A DNA stretch of 64,000 bases from Cichorium intybus (Eukaryota > Streptophyta > Magnoliopsida > Asterales > Asteraceae): positions 6,337,283 through 6,401,282 of the forward strand of contig CM042011.1 in assembly GCA_023525715.1 (NCBI GenBank), read 5' to 3'. A model generated the notes under the pieces. It did not search any database, was not told where the DNA came from, and saw only the letters and a list, made by a program, of their open reading frames with translations. Positions 49,650 through 61,419 of this stretch are shown piece after piece. Every line of letters begins with the position of its first letter. Position 1 is the stretch's first letter. The position numbers and the translations under genes are program-made.

Positions 49650-50990
49650 TCACTCATCATCATCCTCGTTATCGTAGTGGGTACCCGATGGCCCCGCCCC
49701 ATCTCCCTGAGGATATCTACTCCTGTACCAATCAGGTACAGGTGGAACAGTACCTGGATAGGGATATTGCGGCTGAAATCCCTGGTGTCTGAAGAAGTCG
49801 GTCATGGAATCCGCCACCCACTGCTGCTGAACTTGACTGGCCAGGTGCCAATCCTGCATCTGTCGGTACTGGGTCTGGCTCTCTAGATGCCATGACTGCA
49901 TCTGCTGGTAAATAGTCCCGAGATTAACCTCGGGTTCTGGGTCCTGTGGTGGCACGGGGGATCTCTGTCGCTGGCGCTGTCAGCGCCTGGGAGGTGGAGG
50001 TGGTGCTTGAGCAGCCTCGGGTGCCTGCTCCTCCTGATCTGGCTCATCTAGTACAAATACACCTGGCGGACCTGCCTGTCGTATCACCCTCATCAACTCC
50101 AGATACTGACGTCCTATGGCTCTTGGGGCTCTCGGGGTCATGGACTGCATCGCTGGTAGTGCTGTGATACCATATGAGTGAGCCAGTCGTGTGATCAAGT
50201 GGCCACCGCAGAGGGGGCTAGAAGCTCGGGCCCCTGTGGCTTTACGGGCCAAGAAAAATGCCAGTGAGTACGGGAGGTTGCAGTGCCTCCCTGGTGTCAG
50301 AAGACACCACAGATAGAAGAGATCAGCAGCCGGAACCTTCTCACAGCCCTTCCGTTGATTGACGGAAGTAGCAACGAGACGGTGTAACACTCTATGGATC
50401 GGAGAGCGGATCGCACTCTCCACTGCAGTCTCAGGAAGGTATACTGTGCTGGCAATCTCTCCCCAGAATTCTTCGTTGACCAATTCTTCGGGTGGGCTGG
50501 TGAGGCATCGAGCCAGATACTCTCGGAACTCTGGTGTACGAGAATCACCATGTGGGTAGAGACCTAGTCTCCATCCCAGCTCTACCACGCTACACTGCCT
50601 AGGTTCCCCTCCAAGTCGGAAGGAAAGACCCGTGCGCATAAACATGTCCTCCTCGGTCGGATCAAAGGTGACCGTGGAGAAAAACTCCAGCATCAGCTCT
50701 TTGTAGCTGTGCTCTCGGATCTGGAATAAGTTCCTCCATGCGTAGCTGGTATATGCGCCATCGGTCTTGACCAAATATTGGTCAAGTGCTGCAGTAATCC
50801 CAATGGTATTAGCAAAATTCCAGTCTAATACCAGGGCTGGCTCCACGTCTCTTCGCCTGTATTTTTCCAAATTTGCTTCGTACAAATTTTTCCTCACCGC
50901 GGGAATGGTATTTGGAAATCGCAACCATGCATGTGAAGCGATGTCGTCCCTTTCGACTGGTTGTTGACGTTGTTCCCTTCTGCGGGCCAT
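49650..50990 (-). pseudogene. Athila third ORF, copy B, with nonsense codon
   Basis: The frame from ATG 50990 is open to a TGA at 49982-49980, in the proline/arginine-rich stretch where copies A and C have CGA (Arg). This is a CpG-type C-to-T change. The same frame then reopens to 49650. Otherwise the protein matches copy C. Splice acceptor immediately before the ATG as in the other copies. Confidence 0.75.
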
Positions 50991-51935
50991 ATCTGCAAAA
51001 TTCCAAGTTATACAAATCATAAATCCAGTTTAACAAGCACGAAAAATAGCAAAAACGAACAAATTTTTCAGCCCCTGCCAAGCCTTCGCGACCTGGTCGC
51101 GTCCAGGTCGCGTCCAGCTTCAAGTCGCGAGGAGCGTCCCTGTCGCGATCGCGAGGGCGGAACGGACCGAACGGGATCGAAGTTTTCTCCTGTTTTGCTC
51201 AGTTTTGACTCAATGCATTAAGTCCACAAGGTTCCTAAGTGATATATCTAGCAAATACAAGCATCAATTTAGGAGATTAACAACATTTACACAAACCCGA
51301 TCGGAAACCTAGGGTCGGCTAACATTTCGTGCGATTTCACTAGGATTTAACATGTAACAACTTAAATCGAGAGTAGAGGAAGGATATACGTACCTTGGAT
51401 GATGATCTACGCGAGAAAAAATGATGAAAATCGGTGATTTGGTCGAAAATTTACCCGGCCGTGAGAGAGAGTCGCGAAGAAGGAAAGGGTGAAAAATGAC
51501 GGCGGCTGCTAGGGTTAGGAATATATACCTGGTCACGCTCCTTCGCGACGGAGGGCATGGTCGCGACGGAAGATGGTATTTCCTGATCGCGATTTTTCTG
51601 CTCTCGCGGTCGCGAAGAATTTTCGTCTCGTCGCGAGTGGTCTCCAGAGGGCTATTTTTTTCATTTTTCAATCTTGTTTTTATACCCTCTTTATACCTGT
51701 ATGTTCGTACATTTAATACACACAATTTTTTATGTTTTTTTTATGTTTTTATAAAATAAAACACACTAGAATCAAATAATCAAGCATAATAAAAACAACT
51801 AATTACACAAACTACACACTTATGCTTTGCATAAGTGTAAATGAGGGTTTGCAGTGAACACTCCCACAAAGTTCTCGGGTTGCCTCCCGAAAAGCGCTAA
51901 GTTTAACGTCTTCAGCCGGACGCAGTGCCTCATAC

Positions 51936-54900
51936 TCAATTGGTTAGATCTTTTGGATTAGTTAAAGCAATTTTATCAAAAACTACTTTTGAGTTATCCA
52001 CCAATTGAATATAAGGTTTTAACCGTTGTCCATTGACTTTAAACGGTTCTCCTCCTTTTTCTGGTTTAATTTCTATTGCACCATGTAGTGCAACATCTGT
52101 TATGACATACGGACCAGTCCATTTGCTTTTTAATTTCCCAGGAAAGAGTTTGAGACGTGAATCAAATAACCATACCAATTGTCCTTTATGAAATTGTTTT
52201 CGGACAATGTGGCGGTCATGAAAGTCTTTTGTTTTTTCTTTATAAATTTTTGAACTCTCATACGCCTCTTTCCTTATTTCCTCCAGTTCTGATAACTGTA
52301 ATTTCCTTTCTTCACCTGCATCAGTTAAATTAACATTAGCATTTTTGATTGCCCACATGGCACGATGCTCAATCTCTACAGGTAAATGGCATGGCTTGCC
52401 ATACACGAGTCTATACGGGGACATTCCAATGGGTGTTTTATATGCTGTTCGATAGGCCCATAAGGCATCGTCTAATCGAATGGACCAGTCTTTTCGGTCT
52501 GGTCTGACTGTCTTTTCTAGAATTCTTTTAATTTCTCGATTAGACATCTCTGCTTGTCCACTTGTCTGTGGATGATATGGTGTACCAATTTTGTGAGTAA
52601 CACCATAGTGTTTTAAAACTTTTTCAAAATGTCTATTTTTGAAATGGGAACCCCCGTCACTTATGATGGTTCGAGGGATTCCGTGTCTAGAGAAAATGTT
52701 CTTTTTGACAATTTTGCATACGACACTGTGGTCGTTTGTTCTGGTGGCTTCAGCTTCCACCCATTTGGACACGTAATCAACAGCTAATAGAATGTACAAA
52801 TTTCCAAATGATGTGGGAAATGGTCCCATGAAGTCAATGCCCCAAACGTCAAAAATTTCAACAATTAATATCGGGGACATTGGCATCATGTCTCGCCTTG
52901 AGATCCCTCCCATCTTTTGACATCTATCACATGCTTTAACATAAGTGTAAGCATCTTTAAATAGAGAGGGCCAGAAAAAACCACTTTGGAGAACTCGGTG
53001 CCCAGTCTTTTTGGCACTGAAATGTCCTCCACAAGCATATGAGTGACAGTGACGGAGAATGTCCGTCTGTTCATCGTCTGGCACACATCTCCTGATAACC
53101 TGGTCTGCTCCTATTTTAAACAGGTCTGGATCCTCCCATAGATATTGCTTGGTTTGGGAGAAAAAATATCTCTTTTGTTGAGTGGTCCAGTGTGACGGTG
53201 TTTGTCCTGTTACAAAATAGTTAACCAAATTAGCAAACCATGGTAATTTCTGCACAGAAAACAGTTGTTCATCAGGAAAATCTTCTCGTATTGTTTCTCC
53301 TTGAATTTCATCGGTTTGGATTCTGGAGAGATGATCAGCCACCACATTCTTAGATCCCTTTTTATCTCGGATCTCTATGTCGAATTCTTGCAACAAAAGT
53401 ACCCACCGAATGAGTCGTGGTTTTGTTTCCTTCTTTTCCATCAGATGGCGGATGGCACTGTGATCGGTGTACAAGATAACTTTAGATCCCCAAATGTAAG
53501 ATCTAAATTTATCCAAAGCGTACACAACCGCCAAAAGTTCCTTTTCAGTGGTGGTATAATTGAGCTGTGCTTCGGAAAATGTTTTGCTTGAATAACAAAT
53601 GACCACTGGTTTCTTGTCCACTCTTTGTCCCAATACCGCTCCTACAGCATAATCACTAGCATCACACATTATCTCAAAAGGAAGAAGCCAATTAGGTGCT
53701 TGCAAAATTGGTGCTTCGGTTAATTTATGTTTCAGAATGGTGAATGCTTCTTGACAATCGTTATCAAAGACAAATGGAGCGTCTTTTAATAACAATTTAC
53801 ACAGTGGTTTAGAGATGGTACTAAAATCTTTAATGAATCGTCGATAAAATCCGGCATGTCCGAGAAAGGAACGGATGCCTTTTACCGAGCTTGGTGGGGG
53901 AAGAGTGGAGATGATTTGTACTTTGGCTCTGTCGACTTCAAAACCGCGTTCTGAAACGACATGCCCAAGTACAATTCCTTCCTTGACCATGAAATGGCTC
54001 TTCTCCCAGCTTAAAATTAAATTAGATTCTGTGCATCTTTTTAGTACTTTCTCTAGCTGTTTTAAACAATTTTCAAAAGAGGAGCCAAATATCGAAAAAT
54101 CATCCATGAAAATTTCTAGTGATTCTCCCACCATATCAGAAAATATAGCCATCATGCAACGTTGGAACGTGGCGGGAGCATTACATAATCCGAATGGCAT
54201 CCTTCGAAAAGCGAAGGTGCCATAGGGACAAGTAAAGGTTGTTTTAGCCTGATCCTCGGGATGGATGGCAATTTGGTTGTATCCCGAGTATCCGTCTAAA
54301 AAACAGTAGAATTTTTTTCCAGATAGTTTTTCGACTATTTGGTCGATGAATGGGAGTGGGAAATGATCCTTTGACGTTGCAGTATTCAACTTGCGGTAGT
54401 CGATGCATACTCTCCACCCTGTGATTGGTCTGGTGGTCATCTTCTCTCCATCTTCTGTTTCGACTACTGTGATTCCTGATTTCTTAGGCACTGTTTGGGT
54501 TGGACTTACCCAATCGCTGTCAGATATTGGGTAAATAATGCCGGCGTCCAACCATTTAAGTACCTCCTTCTTGACTACTTCTCTGAGGTTTGGGTTCAAC
54601 CGTCTTTGTGTTTCTCGGGCTGGTTTCGTTCCTTCTTCAGTAATGATTCGGTGCATACACGTTGCTGGACTTATTCCCTTCAGATCTGCTATTGTCCATC
54701 CAATAGCTTCTTTGTATTTCATCAACACTTCTAACAAAGTTTCCTCTTGAGCACCTGTTAAATCAGCAGAAATTATTACAGGTAGAGTTTTGTTAGGTCC
54801 CAAGAATGAATATTTCAAATGTTTTGGTAATGTTTTCAATTCTAACACCGGTGGTACTTCAAAAGACGATTTTAACGGTGCTGAAAAGTTTGTGGGTAAT

Positions 54901-57650
54901 TTTTCCACTTGTGGGATCCATGGTGTTTTCCATTGTTGTGTTTGAAAAACCTCTTCGATCATGTGTACTTCTTTTATGTCCATGTCCTCAACCCTGGTAT
55001 TGTTAAGAAAACCTTCCAAATTATCAGATCTTAAGATGGTTGGTGTAGCTTGATGCACTAAGTCATCAACTACATCAACTTGATAACATTCATGTTCTGT
55101 TGATGAATTATTAAATGTATTAAAAACATTTAATCGGAGTTTTCTGTTCCCAAAGGCGATATCCATTGCTCCTGTTCTACAATTAATTTGGGCGTTCGTT
55201 GTTGCTAAAAATGGTCGTCCCAAAATAATTGAGGCTTGACTTTCCTTATAAGTGTGTTCAGTATCAAGCACTAAGAAGTCAACTGGATAGTAAAATTCAT
55301 CCACCTTGATTATAACATCGGTCAACATTCCTCTTGGGATTTTCGTGGATTTGTCAGCAAGTTGTAAAATGATGTCAGTATGTTCTAGATTGCCTAGTTC
55401 ATACTGATCAAACAAATTCCCTGGAAGAATGTTGACACTTGCTCCAAGGTCTAAAAGTGCCTTTTTTATGTTTATGTTTCCTACGGTGACAGAGATTAAG
55501 GGTGCTCCTGGATCTTTTAGTTTAGGAGGAAGAGAGTTGGAGACTATAGAACTTGCATGTTCTGTTAAGTCTACTTTCTTTGGGAGACGCGATTTTAATT
55601 TTCTTTTCTGAATGCATAAATCTTTCAGAAATTTCGCGTATGAGGGGACTTCTCTGATTAGTTTGACTAAAGGAATGTTGATTTTGACTTGGGAAAAGAC
55701 TTCCCACATGTCTTCTGATTTAGTCCGTTTTGTGTCTTTAGAAGTCGACGGTTCAAGGGCTGAAGGATATGGTGCGGTGTTATTTTGTTCAATTTCTATT
55801 TCTTTTTCTTTTAAAATTTTTTCTAGTTCCTCTTTTTCATTGTATATTTCTTCGGTGTCACTTTCTTCTTCTAAAGTTGGGTTAGGAAGAGAACTTACCT
55901 GATTGTCGACTTTCTTCCCGCTTCGTAAAGAGATGACTTGGTTGACTTGGTGTTCTTTTCCCGGTCGTTGATTGTGAGAAGGATTCACAGTTGTGTTGCT
56001 TGGGAATTTCCCTTCTTCTCTTTTCCCCAGTTGTTCGGCTAATTGTGCTATTTGCTTCTCCATTGCAGCGATCGTTTTGGTGTTGGTGTCGGTTTTCTGG
56101 TATGTTTGGGTGATGAATTCCATTATTTTGTCTAGCTTAGTTCCTTCGTTTTCTAGTTCCTTTCTGCTTGTACTTCCTTCTCTTCCGTTGTGGTTGGGTT
56201 GAAATGTTCGTTGCTGGTTTTGATGTTGGTTTTGATATTGTCCCCTCTGATTGTTATTATTAAAATTCCCTTGATTGTTGTTATGGTAACTTCCTTGATT
56301 GTTGTTGTGAAAATTCCCCTGATTGCTGGGTCTGAAAGATCTTTGTGGATTATGGTGTTGGCCATATCCATTTAAATGGTTGAGTTCCTCCCGAGTTTTT
56401 GTGCAATTATGTGCAACGTGTCCAGTATTTCCACAATTTGCACATAACTTCTGTCCCTGCAAAACATTAACACCTTTCTCTTTCCCAAGGCTTGTAAGTA
56501 ATAAATCAACCTTTTTACTTAAAGCCATGATGTCAGATTTTACCCCAGTTTTCCATGTTTTATCGAGTGCTATTGTTGCAACGGTTTGATTTGGAATTTC
56601 TTGTTTTCTTGTGGAATAATTGGCTTTTGAACCATTACTTAATTGTTCCAAAAATTTCCATGCATTCTCACTATCTTGCAACATAAATGTACCACTTGAG
56701 GCAGCGTTTATCATGGATTGATTTGTGCTGTCTACCCCATCAAAGAAATACCGTACAAGTTGCCAACGAGGGAATTCATGATGTGGACACGATCGTAGTA
56801 ATTCTTTAAGACGATCGAATGCATCATGGAATTCTTCGTTAGGTTTTTGTGTAAAATCTTGTATGGCTTTTCTTATTTCTGTGGTTTTACTAGCTGGGTA
56901 AAACTCTTGTAAAAAGTTGGTTCTCAATTGATCCCAAGTATTAATACTTCCGGGAGCAAGTGATGTAAACCAATATTTCGCTTTTTCTTTTAAGGTAAAT
57001 GGAAATAAATGCAATTTAAACGTGTCTCTATTGGTTTCTCTTGGCGTGTTTGCATTTGCTATTGCAAGAAATTCATACAAGTGATTATAAGGATCCTCAT
57101 TTTTATAACCACGAAAAAGTGGGATTACCCCAATTAATTGTGGTCGAATTTCTACAATATGTTCGTTTCCGTGTGGAAATATTATAGGTGAAGGATCATC
57201 ATAATCACCTGGTTGAAAGTGAGATGCTACAGAATGTCTATTTGGTTGATCTAAATAACGAGGATTGTATTGGAAATGATTACCTTCTTGAAAACCACCG
57301 TTGTGTCGGTTCGTGCCATTCCAATTATTGGTGTTATCTCCTTGATAACCACCATTGCCATTGTTGTGGTATTGTGGAGGATTTGGTGGATGTGCTTGTG
57401 GTATGGGATTTTGCGGACCCATTTGTGGAGGTTGTATATGTGATTCATCGGGAACATCCTCTACCAATACTTCGTCCAAATTCATTGTTCTAAATAAGCG
57501 TCTTGCAATTCGATTGTTTCTAAAAGTTCTTTCGGGCTCCGGATTGAATAAGAGCGGTGAATTATTGCTACTATGTCTTGTATGCATAAACAAGTGAGTT
57601 TGCACAAGAAAGAAAATAATAACAAAAAGAAAACAATTAACTTTAAGCAA
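51936..57650 (-). CDS. Athila gag-pol polyprotein, copy B, intact
   Basis: One frame of 1904 codons. Gag occupies about residues 22-390 (WDQLRTNFLQEFYP, EEFHDAFDRLKELLRSCPHH), followed by a CCHC knuckle at 403-416 (CANCGNTGHVAHNC) and an Asn/Gln-rich linker. The protease has DLGAS at 734-738, with the unusual D-L-G often seen in Athila. Reverse transcriptase has FLDGYSGYNQ (Asp1119) and FMDD (Asp1183-1184). RNase H has CDASD (Asp1330) and LYTDHSA (Asp1396). Integrase has an HHCC finger (..CDRC) and the catalytic set Asp1606, Asp1665, Glu1701, a D,D35E spacing; a C-terminal domain follows (QLVWLFDSRLKLFPGKLKSKW). The Met at residue 22 (57587, MHTRHSSN) is the likelier start. These proteins package, copy and integrate the element. 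Confidence 0.95.
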   Translation of the reverse strand: MLKVNCFLFVIIFFLVQTHLFMHTRHSSNNSPLLFNPEPERTFRNNRIARRLFRTMNLDEVLVEDVPDESHIQPPQMGPQNPIPQAHPPNPPQYHNNGNGGYQGDNTNNWNGTNRHNGGFQEGNHFQYNPRYLDQPNRHSVASHFQPGDYDDPSPIIFPHGNEHIVEIRPQLIGVIPLFRGYKNEDPYNHLYEFLAIANANTPRETNRDTFKLHLFPFTLKEKAKYWFTSLAPGSINTWDQLRTNFLQEFYPASKTTEIRKAIQDFTQKPNEEFHDAFDRLKELLRSCPHHEFPRWQLVRYFFDGVDSTNQSMINAASSGTFMLQDSENAWKFLEQLSNGSKANYSTRKQEIPNQTVATIALDKTWKTGVKSDIMALSKKVDLLLTSLGKEKGVNVLQGQKLCANCGNTGHVAHNCTKTREELNHLNGYGQHHNPQRSFRPSNQGNFHNNNQGSYHNNNQGNFNNNNQRGQYQNQHQNQQRTFQPNHNGREGSTSRKELENEGTKLDKIMEFITQTYQKTDTNTKTIAAMEKQIAQLAEQLGKREEGKFPSNTTVNPSHNQRPGKEHQVNQVISLRSGKKVDNQVSSLPNPTLEEESDTEEIYNEKEELEKILKEKEIEIEQNNTAPYPSALEPSTSKDTKRTKSEDMWEVFSQVKINIPLVKLIREVPSYAKFLKDLCIQKRKLKSRLPKKVDLTEHASSIVSNSLPPKLKDPGAPLISVTVGNINIKKALLDLGASVNILPGNLFDQYELGNLEHTDIILQLADKSTKIPRGMLTDVIIKVDEFYYPVDFLVLDTEHTYKESQASIILGRPFLATTNAQINCRTGAMDIAFGNRKLRLNVFNTFNNSSTEHECYQVDVVDDLVHQATPTILRSDNLEGFLNNTRVEDMDIKEVHMIEEVFQTQQWKTPWIPQVEKLPTNFSAPLKSSFEVPPVLELKTLPKHLKYSFLGPNKTLPVIISADLTGAQEETLLEVLMKYKEAIGWTIADLKGISPATCMHRIITEEGTKPARETQRRLNPNLREVVKKEVLKWLDAGIIYPISDSDWVSPTQTVPKKSGITVVETEDGEKMTTRPITGWRVCIDYRKLNTATSKDHFPLPFIDQIVEKLSGKKFYCFLDGYSGYNQIAIHPEDQAKTTFTCPYGTFAFRRMPFGLCNAPATFQRCMMAIFSDMVGESLEIFMDDFSIFGSSFENCLKQLEKVLKRCTESNLILSWEKSHFMVKEGIVLGHVVSERGFEVDRAKVQIISTLPPPSSVKGIRSFLGHAGFYRRFIKDFSTISKPLCKLLLKDAPFVFDNDCQEAFTILKHKLTEAPILQAPNWLLPFEIMCDASDYAVGAVLGQRVDKKPVVICYSSKTFSEAQLNYTTTEKELLAVVYALDKFRSYIWGSKVILYTDHSAIRHLMEKKETKPRLIRWVLLLQEFDIEIRDKKGSKNVVADHLSRIQTDEIQGETIREDFPDEQLFSVQKLPWFANLVNYFVTGQTPSHWTTQQKRYFFSQTKQYLWEDPDLFKIGADQVIRRCVPDDEQTDILRHCHSYACGGHFSAKKTGHRVLQSGFFWPSLFKDAYTYVKACDRCQKMGGISRRDMMPMSPILIVEIFDVWGIDFMGPFPTSFGNLYILLAVDYVSKWVEAEATRTNDHSVVCKIVKKNIFSRHGIPRTIISDGGSHFKNRHFEKVLKHYGVTHKIGTPYHPQTSGQAEMSNREIKRILEKTVRPDRKDWSIRLDDALWAYRTAYKTPIGMSPYRLVYGKPCHLPVEIEHRAMWAIKNANVNLTDAGEERKLQLSELEEIRKEAYESSKIYKEKTKDFHDRHIVRKQFHKGQLVWLFDSRLKLFPGKLKSKWTGPYVITDVALHGAIEIKPEKGGEPFKVNGQRLKPYIQLVDNSKVVFDKIALTNPKDLTN

Positions 57651-57678
57651 CTCTTTTTAGAAATTAAGCGCACATAAT

Positions 57679-57695
57679 CCCCGGCAACGGCGCCA
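57679..57695 (-). promoter_or_regulatory. Primer-binding site, copy B, intact
   Basis: TGGCGCCGTTGCCGGGG on the minus strand, separated by three bases from the end of LTR 3 (GTTGTCA). This 17-mer is characteristic of Athila/Calypso-group Ty3 elements. Confidence 0.88.
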
Positions 57696-57698
57696 TTT

Positions 57699-59782
57699 TG
57701 ACAACGCTATCGTCACACGCGTCAAAAACAATTTTTAACCCACTTTTACTATGTAGATAGGGCAAGCGGGGTCGAGTCCAAGGATTTAGTGGTTAACTTT
57801 TAACGAGTTGTAAAGTAAAATTTTAACGGTGATGGTAAAAAGATTGAGATTTTAACTTGAGAATAGAAAGAATTACTTCCGGTTCAGTTATCAACAATTA
57901 GTTTCACATGTTTAATTACAATGATTCCGATATAATTACTTTAACATAATTACAGTTTACTGACAATTACTATTACTTTAGGTAAATACATAACATGTTG
58001 AATCAATTATTTGTCTTTGTCTAACAATTAAGTAGATTAGGCACAAAAAATGGTGTAGCAATATTATGTTTTATCTAGGTGATAGTAACGTTACAACTTC
58101 TTAACATATCAATTAGGCACAAAGTATATTAACTGATTATCCGTCTTAGCTCGTTATTTAGGTGAGATAGGCACGAATAATATGTTGGTAATACTATGTC
58201 TTAAGAACATGATAGCAAGTAGAAGTAGACACAAATGATTCACTAGTTGTATTCAAAGAGGTGAGAGTTTAAGAGTTACAATAGTAAAACACTTGTCGGA
58301 ATCAAAGTAAAAACATGCTACACTAAAAGTTGGATAACATTACCGGAAGTAATCTGAAGAGATTAGCCTTCCATTCGCGTGATGATCGTGAAGATGGTCT
58401 TGGTGTTCCTTGTCATGTAACTTGATGCGTTTACTCTTCGAGTTATCGTGAATTACAACTAGAATTACCACCGAGAGGGATGATATTTTGGTTCTAAACA
58501 ACTAGCTAAAAGATATTCTGACTATTACAACAAATAGAAAGTGAATTGGTAACTTGATGTCTAGAGAATGTTAATTGGTGTCTTAATCCGTGCATAGAGA
58601 GCTTCTATTTATACTGGCTGAGCACAGTGCTCGCGTCGCGACCAAAGGGTCCGTCGCGTCGCGAGGGTGCTTGGCTGGTGGTCGGTGCACCTTTTGTCGG
58701 GTCAGTGCGTCTTCGCTGGTATGTCGAGCTTTCCGTCGCGTTCACTTTTGGTCGCGTTGCCTTTGATCGCGTCGCGAAGATGCTTAGCTGGTCTGGCTAG
58801 TGCGTTTGTTGGTAGTCTCGCGACTGAGAAGTAGGTATGGTCGCGTCCAAGGTCTTCGCGTCGCGACCATGCTCCCTGTCGCGGCGCGAGTGCTGTAGTA
58901 TTTTGGGTCTTCTGTCTTGTTTTGCTTCACGTCGCGACACAAGGCTTGTCAAGTCGCGATTGCTGTATTTTTATGTGTATTTCGCCTTTTTACTCTTCGG
59001 TTTAGAGCATCACTTCCTCGGGTTTGTTCTTTTATAGTTCTTGGGTCTTGTTCCTGAAAATAAGCCATAAATGTTAACACACAAATCCCTCTTGTTTTCC
59101 TCACACCAGCAGCTCCGGAGAACTCTGTTCAAGTTAAGCATGAATCGTAATTCATGCTTAGCCACCTGTTAATATAAGCCTGTTTTGATATTGAGCTTAT
59201 CAGGATTTCCTATGGTGAAAACCATAGTTCTGGCAGATTTGCATCTGCAACACAGCAGTGGGCTGTGATGTGCAGTGTATGAAGAATGAGATATTCTCTC
59301 GTTTAGCTTGCAATTTTTGTGAGGATGTCCGGGGACTGTAGACAAATTAATCATAATTCTATTGAGAGAATTAATGATATCTTAATAGGATTTCCCCGTG
59401 ATTTGTGAGATGTTTTCTATGTGAAAACAAATGGCTGGCATGGGTTAGTATTGACCCGACAATAGATCTATTATCACCGCCAGACTGTTGGGAGTCTGTG
59501 GTGTGCATTAGGAGCTGCCGTTGGAATGTGAGCTTTTGCCTATTTGTTGTGAAAACATGCAGTCTTATAAAATGTGATTGTTTGATTTTAACAGATGAGG
59601 TAGGTTAGACGGGTCTGTCTGAACCATATCTGTTATGAAGAAGCATTTTGCATGTTTTAAGGCGGTTTTTTGGATTCTTTCGTTTTGCACAAAAATATAG
59701 TTTTTGCGTGCCTCTGAGCATATTTATGCGATAAAACAGTCTTTAAATGATAGTGTTTTATTGTAAAAATAAAACACTATCA
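57699..59782 (-). repeat. Athila LTR 3, shared by copies B and C, 2084 bp
   Basis: Same TG..CA ends and length as LTR 2. TATA box 58605-58613, with TCGCGA motifs from about 58636. By eye it has one private substitution (GACAATAG near 59460) and otherwise the majority base at sites where LTR 1 or LTR 2 vary. Confidence 0.92.
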
Positions 59783-60078
59783 AAATACTACACACTTGAG
59801 GTTTGCTTGTCCTCAAGCAAAATTGAGTTTTTCGCAAAAATATATAATTTTTTTTTATTTATTTATAAATTACGGTCGATCTTTTGATACGTTGGGCGCT
59901 GAACTGACTGCCAGCATGTTAGATCGCTTTCTGTAATATAATAACAACACAAACAAACGTCATTCTGAACAATAAAAATAATTCACACCACACAATATTT
60001 AAATTCAAACCAACAATAATTAAAACACAAAACTGTATTTAAAGTTCACACTAAATTGGAAATAATAAACATAAAGAC

Positions 60079-61419
60079 TCACTCATCATCATCCTCGTTA
60101 TCGTAGTGGGTACCCGATGGCCCCGCCCCATCTCCCTGAGGATATCTACTCCTGTACCAATCAGGTACAGGTGGAACAGTACCTGGATAGGGATATTGCG
60201 GCTGAAATCCCTGGTGTCTGAAGAAGTCGGTCATGGAATCCGCCACCCACTGCTGCTGAACTTGACTGGCTAGGTGCCAATCCTGCATCTGTTGGTACTG
60301 GGTCTGGCTCTCTAGATGCCATGACTGCATCTGCTGGTAAATAGTCCCGAGATTAACCTCGGGTTCTGGGTCCTGTGGTGGCACGGGGGATCTCTGTCGC
60401 TGGCGCTGTCGGCGCCTGGGAGGTGGAGGTGGTGCTTGAGCAGCCTCGGGTGCCTGCTCCTCCTGATCTGGCTCATCTAGTACAAATACACCTGGCGGAC
60501 CTGCCTGTCGTATCACCCTCATCAACTCCAGATACTGACGTCCTATGGCTCTTGGGGCTCTCGGGGTCATGGACTGCATCGCTGGTAGTGCTGTGATACC
60601 ATATGAGTGAGCCAGTCGTGTGATCAAGTGGCCACCGCAGAGGGGGCTAGAAGCTCGGGCGCCTGTGGCCTTACGGGCCAAGAAAAATGCCAGTGAGTAC
60701 GGGAGGTTGCAGTGCCTCCCTGGTGTCAGAAGACACCACAGATAGAAGAGATCAGCAGCCGGAACCTTCTCACAGCCCTTCCGTTGATTGACGGAAGTAG
60801 CAACGAGACGGTGTAACACTCTATGGATCGGAGAGCGGATCGCACTCTCCACTGCAGTCTCAGGAAGGTATACTGTGCTGGCAATCTCTCCCCAGAATTC
60901 TTCGTTGACCAATTCTTCGGGTGGGCTGGTGAGGCATCGAGCCAGATACTCTCGGAACTCTGGTGTACGAGAATCACCATGTGGGTAGAGACCTAGTCTC
61001 CATCCCAGCTCTACCACGCTACACTGCCTAGGTTCCCCTCCAAGTCGGAAGGAAAGACCCGTGCGCATAAACATGTCCTCCTCGGTCGGATCAAAGGTGA
61101 CCGTGGAGAAAAACTCCAGCATCAGCTCTTTGTAGCTGTGCTCTCGGATCTGGAATAAGTTCCTCCATGCGTAGCTGGTATATGCGCCATCGGTCTTGAC
61201 CAAATATTGGTCAAGTGCTGCAGTAATCCCAATGGTATTAGCAAAATTACAGTCTAATACCAGGGCTGGCTCCACGTCTCTTCGCCTGTATTTTTCCAAA
61301 TTTGCTTCGTACAAATTTTTCCTCACCGCGGGAATGGTATTTGGAAATCGCAACCATGCATGTGAAGCGATGTCGTCCCTTTCGACTGGTTGTTGACGTT
61401 GTTCCCTTCTGCGGGCCAT
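60079..61419 (-). CDS. Athila third ORF, copy C, intact (446 codons)
   Basis: From ATG 61419 (MARRREQRQQ) to 60079. The globular region (about residues 10-320) resembles the ATHILA ORF-1 family: LRFPNTIPAVRKNLYEANLEKY, FQIREHSYKELMLEFFSTV, LGWRLGLYPHG, GEIASTVYLPE, FYLWCLLTPGRH. A Pro/Arg-rich linker (PPPPPRRRQRQRQR) and a Gln/Trp tail with two near-repeats (QMQSWHLESQ, QMQDWHLASQ) follow. No signal peptide or membrane helix is evident, so its role is unknown despite its env-like position. It has its own promoter-like sequence, leader exon (ends 61823) and intron (61822-61422). It is the only uninterrupted copy in the window. Confidence 0.85.
   Translation of the reverse strand: MARRREQRQQPVERDDIASHAWLRFPNTIPAVRKNLYEANLEKYRRRDVEPALVLDCNFANTIGITAALDQYLVKTDGAYTSYAWRNLFQIREHSYKELMLEFFSTVTFDPTEEDMFMRTGLSFRLGGEPRQCSVVELGWRLGLYPHGDSRTPEFREYLARCLTSPPEELVNEEFWGEIASTVYLPETAVESAIRSPIHRVLHRLVATSVNQRKGCEKVPAADLFYLWCLLTPGRHCNLPYSLAFFLARKATGARASSPLCGGHLITRLAHSYGITALPAMQSMTPRAPRAIGRQYLELMRVIRQAGPPGVFVLDEPDQEEQAPEAAQAPPPPPRRRQRQRQRSPVPPQDPEPEVNLGTIYQQMQSWHLESQTQYQQMQDWHLASQVQQQWVADSMTDFFRHQGFQPQYPYPGTVPPVPDWYRSRYPQGDGAGPSGTHYDNEDDDE

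Larger units (their letters stand above)
49356..57698 (-). mobile_element. Athila-type retrotransposon, internal region of copy B
   Basis: 8343 bp with intact PBS, intact gag-pol and a third ORF with a single stop. Same order as copy A. With LTR 2 and LTR 3 it is the only complete internal region in the window whose gag-pol is open, so it is the best candidate for a recently active source. Confidence 0.92.

Noticed and set aside
60079..61419. Calling the third Athila ORF an envelope protein
   Set aside because: Position is env-like, but I see no signal peptide, membrane helix or cleavage site; it matches the ATHILA ORF-1 type instead.
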